Of a stretch of DNA of 64,000 bases, positions 59,644 to 64,000 are shown piece after piece. The notes under the pieces were generated by a model that had not been told where the DNA came from, did not search any database, and worked only from the letters and a program-made list of their open reading frames with translations. The stretch is from Pseudomonas turukhanskensis. Its GTDB lineage: Bacteria > Pseudomonadota > Gammaproteobacteria > Pseudomonadales > Pseudomonadaceae. The stretch spans positions 124,001 through 188,000 of the forward strand of contig NZ_BSFN01000004.1 of assembly GCF_027922365.1 (NCBI RefSeq). The letters are read 5' to 3'. Position numbers and translations under genes: made by a program. Each line of letters opens with the position of its first letter. The stretch's first letter is position 1.

Positions 59644-59933
59644 CCAAACAAACTCACATTGCTCTGCACCCCTCTCCCACTTGTGGGAGAGGGGCCGGGG
59701 GTGAGGGCAGGGCCAAACAAACTCACATTGCTCTGCACCCCTCTCCCACTTGTGGGAGAGGGGCCGGGGGTGAGGGTAGGGCCAAACAAACTCACATTGC
59801 TCTGCACCCCTCTCCCGCGTGCGGGAGAGGGGCCGGGGGTGAGGGTTGACGCAAATCCCCCGTCCAGCGCAACACCGCTCCCTCACCCTCACCCTCACCC
59901 TAACCCTCTCCCACAAGTGGGAGAGGGGACTAG
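59644..59933. repeat. 69-bp tandem repeat (three copies) plus inverted CCCTC hairpin
   Basis: Copies of CCAAACAAACTCACATTGCT..GGGGTGAGGG start at 59644, 59713 and 59782 (period 69), directly after the oxidase TAA. Copies 1 and 2 differ at one position apart from the linker; copy 3 has a CGCGTGCGGG in place of ACTTGTGGG stem. A fourth hairpin in opposite sense ends the block. This fills the 324-base gap between the oxidase and cupin genes. Confidence 0.93.
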
Positions 59934-59967
59934 ACCACCTTTAATCGAACACACGAGTACACCCCCA

Positions 59968-60312
59968 ATGAACATCACCCACTTCAAAAACACCCCAACC
60001 GCCGTACTCGAAGAGTCCTTCCCGGTAGCCGTGCCCTTGAGCGAAGTCGTAGCGGTGGCCTCGACCACCAGCGTCGAGCGCACCGACGGCGTGGAAACCG
60101 GCATCTGGGAGTGCACCCCGGGCGTCTGGCGTCGGCAGATCGTGCAACAAGAGTTCTGCCACATCATTTCCGGCAGCTGCACCTTCACCCCCGAAGGCGG
60201 TGAGCCCATGGAAATCAAGGCAGGCGATGCCCTGATGATGCCGGCCAATACCCTGGGCGTCTGGGATATCAAAGAGACCGTGCGCAAAACCTATGTCTTG
60301 ATCTTCAAGTAA
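59968..60312 (+). CDS. Cupin-domain protein
   Basis: 114-residue single cupin (cupin_3/EutQ-like). FCHIISGSCTFTPEGGEPME and KAGDALMMPANTLGVW are the two cupin motifs; the metal ligands are only partly conserved. Such small cupins accompany PuuB-type oxidases and PotF-type proteins. The ATG has little ribosome-site similarity. Downstream of the repeat block and 50 bases before the binding-protein gene. Confidence 0.88.
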   Translation: MNITHFKNTPTAVLEESFPVAVPLSEVVAVASTTSVERTDGVETGIWECTPGVWRRQIVQQEFCHIISGSCTFTPEGGEPMEIKAGDALMMPANTLGVWDIKETVRKTYVLIFK

Positions 60313-60362
60313 TCCAAGCAAGCCCTCGTACCGCTACACGCCAAAAACAAGAGAAAACTTCC

Positions 60363-61436
60363 ATGTTCAAACTTATCGCTCCGCTCATGCTGGTGGCTTC
60401 GGTCAGCCAGGCTGCCGATACCGTGAAGGTCTACAACTGGTCCGATTACATCGCGCCGGACACCATGAAGAACTTTCAGGCGGCCACCGGCATTGCGCCG
60501 ATCTATGACGTCTACGACAGCAACGAAACCCTCGACGGCAAGCTGATGACCGGCAAATCCGGGTACGACGTGGTGTTTCCGTCCAACCACTTCATGGCCC
60601 GGCAGATTCAGGGCGGGGCGCTGAAGAAGCTCGACAAGAGCCAGCTGCCGAACTGGAACAATCTCAACCCGGTACTGCTCAAGGCGCTGGAAACCAACGA
60701 CCCGGGCAACGAGCACGGCTTCCCGTACCTGTGGGGCAGCACTGGCATTGGCTACAACGTGGCCAAGGTAAAAGCGGTACTGGGCGATGTGCCTCTGGAT
60801 TCCTGGGACCTGATTCTCAAGCCCGAGAACATGAAAAAACTCAGCCAGTGCGGCGTGGCCATTCTCGATAACGGCCCGGAAGTCTTGCCGATCACCCTGC
60901 ATTACCTGGGCTTGCCGCACCACAGCAAAGACCCGGCCGACTACAAAAAGGCCGAAGCCACGCTGATGCAGATTCGCCCGTATGTACGCTATTTCCATTC
61001 CTCCAAGTACGTGAGCGACCTGGCCAATGGCGAGATTTGCGTAGCCGTCGGTTTCTCTGGCGACATCATGCAAGCGGCCAACCGCGCCAAAGAAGCGAAC
61101 AACGGCGTGGATATCGGTTACGTGATTCCCAAGGAAGGTGCGCCGATGTGGTTCGACATGGTGTCCATGCCGGTCGACGCTCCGGATGAAAAGGCCGCCT
61201 ACGCCTTTATGAACTACCTGCTCGACCCGAAAGTGATGGCTGGCATCAGCGACTACGTGCGCTACGCCAACGGCAACGAAAAGGCCGATGGCCTGGTGAG
61301 CCCTGAGCTCAAGGCCGACACCAAGGTGTACCCAAGCGAGGCGACCATGAAAACCCTGTTTGCCCTGGAGGCCATGCCACTGGCTACCGACCGCATCCGT
61401 ACACGGCTGTGGAACAAGATCAAATCGGGTAACTAA
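60363..61436 (+). CDS. Polyamine ABC-transporter substrate-binding protein, PotF/SpuD-like
   Basis: Periplasmic polyamine (putrescine/spermidine) binding protein; 357 residues. Signal peptide about 1-18 ending VSQAA, then VKVYNWSDYIAPDTM, GYDVVFPSNHFMARQ, and WGSTGIGYN, all family blocks. No permease or ATPase genes are adjacent, so it either feeds a transporter encoded elsewhere or is a sensor. Terminator at 61453. Confidence 0.92.
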   Translation: MFKLIAPLMLVASVSQAADTVKVYNWSDYIAPDTMKNFQAATGIAPIYDVYDSNETLDGKLMTGKSGYDVVFPSNHFMARQIQGGALKKLDKSQLPNWNNLNPVLLKALETNDPGNEHGFPYLWGSTGIGYNVAKVKAVLGDVPLDSWDLILKPENMKKLSQCGVAILDNGPEVLPITLHYLGLPHHSKDPADYKKAEATLMQIRPYVRYFHSSKYVSDLANGEICVAVGFSGDIMQAANRAKEANNGVDIGYVIPKEGAPMWFDMVSMPVDAPDEKAAYAFMNYLLDPKVMAGISDYVRYANGNEKADGLVSPELKADTKVYPSEATMKTLFALEAMPLATDRIRTRLWNKIKSGN

Positions 61437-61452
61437 GCTGCCGGTAAAAAAG

Positions 61453-61488
61453 AAACGGCGCCCCTCGCAAGAGCGGCGCCGTTTTTTT
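61453..61488 (+). terminator. Intrinsic terminator after the polyamine-binding protein gene
   Basis: AAACGGCGCC pairs with GGCGCCGTTT; the loop is 12 bases and TTTT follows. The only clear terminator of the oxidase-cupin-binding protein cluster. Confidence 0.9.
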
Positions 61489-61543
61489 ATCCCTCACCAA
61501 TCTATTACCCTGCGCAACAACGCTAAGGGCAGGAGCCAGGGGC

Positions 61544-62239
61544 ATGGAGCTACGCGGCTCAATCAAGAGTTGGAACGACGACAAGGGTTTTGGCTTTGTC
61601 ACCCCCGAGGCCGGCGGCCCGGCGGTGTTTGTGCATATCAGCGCCATGCGTGGCGAACGTCGCCCGCAGGCCGGCGATGAGGTGTTCTATATCGCCAGCA
61701 ACGACGAAAACGGGCGACTGCGTGCCGAACATATGCGCCTCAAAGGCTTGAGCCTGGATGAGCCCTCCATTCGCATCAAGCCCAAACAGCGCGCACCCCG
61801 TACGGCAAAACCCCAGAAACCGCCACGTCAGCGGCGCTCACCAACGATGGCTATGCCGCAGCACCTGGGCTTCAAACTGGTGCTGTTTGCGCTGCTGTGT
61901 ACGACACCGTCGCTGGGCGTGTGGCAGCTATTTGAACAGCACCGATGGCTCTGGGTCTTGGCGCTTTACCCCGCGGCCAGCGTGCTGACGCTGGGGTTCT
62001 ACGGCTATGACAAACACCGCGCCATTGCCGGGCAGTGGCGCACGCCGGAAAGCAGGTTGCATCTGCTGGAGCTGCTCGGTGGCTGGCCGGGCGCCTTGCT
62101 GGCGCAACAGCTGTACCGGCATAAGACGCGCAAACTCGATTTTCAGCTGGTGTTCTGGGGGATTGTGCTAGCCCATCAGGCGCTGTGGCTGGAGTGGCTG
62201 GTGTTTGGCGGGGAACATCTGCGGGGGGTGATGCGCTAA
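61544..62239 (+). CDS. Cold-shock domain fused to DUF1294 membrane protein
   Basis: 231 residues. The N-terminal 70 residues are a CspA-like fold with RNP1 KGFGFVTP (14-21) and RNP2-like VFVHISAM. A basic Pro/Lys/Arg linker (KPKQRAPRTAKPQKPPRQRR) leads to a DUF1294 membrane domain with about three helices (about 108-125, 135-150, 200-217) and FYGYDKHRAIAGQWRTPE. The fusion recurs in proteobacteria but its role is unknown; nucleic-acid binding at the membrane is plausible. AGGAGCC precedes the ATG. Confidence 0.9.
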   Translation: MELRGSIKSWNDDKGFGFVTPEAGGPAVFVHISAMRGERRPQAGDEVFYIASNDENGRLRAEHMRLKGLSLDEPSIRIKPKQRAPRTAKPQKPPRQRRSPTMAMPQHLGFKLVLFALLCTTPSLGVWQLFEQHRWLWVLALYPAASVLTLGFYGYDKHRAIAGQWRTPESRLHLLELLGGWPGALLAQQLYRHKTRKLDFQLVFWGIVLAHQALWLEWLVFGGEHLRGVMR

Positions 62240-62269
62240 TCGTATAGGGGCAGGGCAGTCGCAGCTAAA

Positions 62270-62300
62270 GCTCCTACGGTCATGCGTTGACCGTAGGAGC
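62270..62300. repeat. Perfect 13-bp inverted repeat (REP-like)
   Basis: GCTCCTACGGTCA and TGACCGTAGGAGC around a TGCGT loop. It shares the GTAGGAGC end of the REPINs but with the arms facing the opposite way. It sits between convergent genes. Confidence 0.88.
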
Positions 62301-62313
62301 GGCACGCTGTTGA

Positions 62314-63063
62314 TTAGTGACTCACTTCGATCACCCGACCATTAAGCGGTTGCACGGGACGAGCATTCATCGGGTACAGCGCGCGGAATGCGGCGATCTG
62401 CTCCTTGGAAACTTCCACCGGTTGACGCAGTACTTGCCAGCTCACACCGTCGCTGCATGGCGGGGTAGTCAGCGAGCCCATAAAGCGGTAGTACGTGCGG
62501 TCGCTCGGCAGCAGCAATGCTGGGTCGAAGGCCTCGATAGCGTGGTTTTTACCGGCGGCGGGCAGCGCGCTTAGAATCGGTTTCAAGGCCTGGTTTTCAT
62601 TGCCTTCTTCAAACAGCACGGCCACTACAGACAGTTTGCCGTCGGCAGTCTTGTGCACCAGGTGCGCATCCATGGGGTAGGTTTTGCCGTCGAAACGTTC
62701 CTCGCTCGGCGCATGGAAATGAAACTGCAGCAGCTCGGCGCTTACATCGCCAACCTTCAGTACGCTGCCAGCCGGCAGGTTGACCTGCACGGTATGGCCG
62801 TTGTTCACCACATCGGCACTGCTGCTTTTGTAGTCGAAGTCCAGCGTTGGCAGCGCTGCTCGCTGGCTTTCTCCTGCCTTGATATCTACGGGGGACTGTT
62901 GCTGGCTGGCACGGCAGGCCGCGTTGGCGGGGTCGAGTTCGGCCCAGTGCTCCGGGCCGCCTGCGCCTTCGTAGCCCCAATGAGCATGGTCGTCGGCCTG
63001 GGCGTTGCCCAACATTACACAGGTGGCCAACAGCGTGGCGGAGAAGGCAAATACACGTTTCAT
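62314..63063 (-). CDS. Alpha-class carbonic anhydrase, periplasmic
   Basis: Zinc enzyme hydrating CO2; 249 residues. The ATG at 63063 (MKRVFAFSATLLAT) has GGAG upstream; an ORF extension is rejected. Signal peptide about 1-23 ending NAQADD. HWGYEGAGGPEHW opens the mature enzyme, QSPVDIK is a family block, zinc histidines are in QFHFHAPSEE and DAHLVHK, and SLTTPPCSDGV and NARPVQPLNGR complete the signature. Periplasmic forms help supply bicarbonate or tune pH. Confidence 0.95.
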   Translation of the reverse strand: MKRVFAFSATLLATCVMLGNAQADDHAHWGYEGAGGPEHWAELDPANAACRASQQQSPVDIKAGESQRAALPTLDFDYKSSSADVVNNGHTVQVNLPAGSVLKVGDVSAELLQFHFHAPSEERFDGKTYPMDAHLVHKTADGKLSVVAVLFEEGNENQALKPILSALPAAGKNHAIEAFDPALLLPSDRTYYRFMGSLTTPPCSDGVSWQVLRQPVEVSKEQIAAFRALYPMNARPVQPLNGRVIEVSH

Positions 63064-63181
63064 GAGACGCTCCAAGAGAAATGAAAAAAGCCGGGCAATC
63101 ATTTCTGTTTGGGCGTCGGAGCTATGTAGGAGGTGAGGTGAGTGTTTGTCGGAAAATACTTACTCTGGAAAGATGTCGGCC

Positions 63182-63541
63182 CTACCTCTGCTCAGGATCG
63201 AGCAGTAATCCTATCTGATGTATTTTCGGCAACTTTCGCACTACTAGCTGATGGGAGCGGGTGAGAAGGTCTTGAAGTTCCGCACTGCTGAGCACCTCGG
63301 GCCGATCCAGTCGTATCCACTGGGCACGGGCCAGGTACGGGGCAGGGCGTACGCCCGGACGGTCAACGTAGCCGAGGAACAGGTCTTTATCGACCTTGAA
63401 CGCCAGGCCCTCGCCCATAAAGTTGAGCACCGCCACCATCTTGTTCTCCTTGATCGAGAACACGCGGTTGTCGCCCCATTTCAGGTCTTCCCGCACACCC
63501 GGTAGTTGCAGCAGAAAGGCGGTGACTTGTTCGTTGTTCAT
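63182..63541 (-). CDS. MmcQ/YjbR-family protein
   Basis: 119 residues. MNNEQVTAFLLQLPG, KWGDNRVFSIKENKMVAVL, and PAPYLARAQWIRLD are family landmarks of the YjbR/MmcQ fold, related to DNA-binding MotA-like folds. AAGGA precedes the ATG; the longer frame upstream overlaps the LysR gene and is not used. Function undefined. It starts 28 bases after the LysR gene's stop in the same direction. Confidence 0.9.
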   Translation of the reverse strand: MNNEQVTAFLLQLPGVREDLKWGDNRVFSIKENKMVAVLNFMGEGLAFKVDKDLFLGYVDRPGVRPAPYLARAQWIRLDRPEVLSSAELQDLLTRSHQLVVRKLPKIHQIGLLLDPEQR

Positions 63542-63569
63542 GGGCAAATTCCTTGTCGGTTGCCAGGGT

Positions 63570-64000
63570 TCAGACCGGGTGCGGCCAGTCGCCACGAAAG
63601 GCTTCGGTAATGTGATCGATCCAGGCGCGCACGGCCGGCAGCATGCCGCGTCGGTGCGGGTACACGGCCTGCAGGAAGCCGCCGGGCAGGTTCCATTGCG
63701 GCAGCAGTTGCACCAGACGGCCGTCGGCCAATTCCTCATGGCAATTCATCAACGGCAGCATGGAAAACCCAAGGCCGGCCAGGGCAGCAGTTTTGCGCAC
63801 CATAAAGTCTTCGATGGCCAGGCGCGGTTCCAGGGCGATTTCGCGTTTGTTGCCCTGGGTGTCCACCAGGCGGAAATGCACCTTGCGGTCGGTGTCCAGG
63901 GCTCCGAGCACCGGCAGCGTGTGCAGGTCTTGCAAATTGGCGATCTGCCGCCCGGCGAGCAGGGTAGGGGCCGCTACCAGCACCGCCGAGGCCGGGCGCA
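63570..64000 (-). CDS. LysR-family transcriptional regulator, C-terminal part (partial)
   Basis: The last 143 residues of a LysR-type regulator; the DNA-binding domain and start lie beyond the right edge. The visible part is the effector-binding domain: LEPRLAIEDFMVRKTAALAGLGFSML is the usual segment (the loop before GLGI-like), followed by ELADGRLVQLLPQW and YPHRRGMLPAVRAWIDHI near the end. The target genes are unknown; the downstream YjbR gene may be co-transcribed. Confidence 0.9.
   Translation of the reverse strand, partial: RPASAVLVAAPTLLAGRQIANLQDLHTLPVLGALDTDRKVHFRLVDTQGNKREIALEPRLAIEDFMVRKTAALAGLGFSMLPLMNCHEELADGRLVQLLPQWNLPGGFLQAVYPHRRGMLPAVRAWIDHITEAFRGDWPHPV

Overview
The window is a stretch of chromosome from a Pseudomonas species, probably of the P. 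putida/P. fluorescens type. The evidence is the high-GC coding bias, the gene order rlmKL - rmf - pyrD, a TtgABC-type efflux operon whose divergent regulator gene has a recognisable TtgR operator, a class II DAHP synthase, tpm, Rnd-YcgL-YcgN, and REPIN-like intergenic repeats. Almost all of it is ordinary core or soft-core chromosome. There are no tRNA or rRNA genes, no insertion sequence, no prophage and no CRISPR array.

Layout. 1-3.8 kb: ttgA-ttgB drug efflux (ttgB runs off the left edge) and divergent ttgR. 3.9-9.2 kb: class II DAHP synthase, a TauE/SafE exporter overlapping a flavin monooxygenase, a spermidine-synthase-like methyltransferase with a perfect hairpin upstream, and a crotonase. 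9.3-17.3 kb: DEAD-box helicase with a long leader, DOPA-type dioxygenase, thiopurine methyltransferase, an SMP-30-like protein, rnd-ycgL, a 2-hydroxyacid dehydrogenase and ycgN. 17.4-25 kb: a secreted gluzincin, TrmH-family methyltransferase plus YajD HNH protein, another SpeE-like protein, an S9 oligopeptidase, a class II glutamine amidotransferase and two small membrane proteins. 25-29.7 kb: MoxR ATPase with VWA partner, an AsmA/DUF748-like protein and cysK. 29.8-36 kb is the most accessory-like part: an AAA_14/DUF4143 ATPase behind tandem operator-like repeats, an MFS and an EamA transporter, and a divergent excisionase-like/XRE regulator pair next to an unknown gene. 36-43.2 kb: pyrD, rmf (with a structured upstream region matching the position of the rmf RNA motif), rlmKL, dacB and yggL. 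44.1-51.2 kb: HD-GYP and EAL cyclic-di-GMP phosphodiesterases flanking a FUSC protein and dgt. 51.2-57.3 kb: a YqjD-YqjE-YqjK-like membrane operon, amtB, a chemoreceptor with a small partner gene, and uppP. 57.3-61.4 kb: an AraC-type regulator and a probable polyamine uptake/oxidation cluster. 61.5-64 kb: a cold-shock/DUF1294 fusion, alpha-carbonic anhydrase, a YjbR protein and the end of a LysR regulator.

The strongest unexplained structure is between the genes. Two long tandem arrays (about 0.9 kb each, 110-bp and about 115-bp periods, eight units each) are made of paired hairpin half-elements. A single copy of the same doublet lies near 3.8 kb. A separate pair of 94-bp elements (15.6 and 28.5 kb) shares ends and core but has different outer stems that still pair, which is covariation. 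A third family, a CCCTC.../...GAGGG hairpin element, sits directly after the stop codons of two unrelated genes and is tandemly triplicated at 59.7 kb. Most convergent gene pairs with a gap longer than about 60 bases have one of these repeats or an intrinsic terminator between them.
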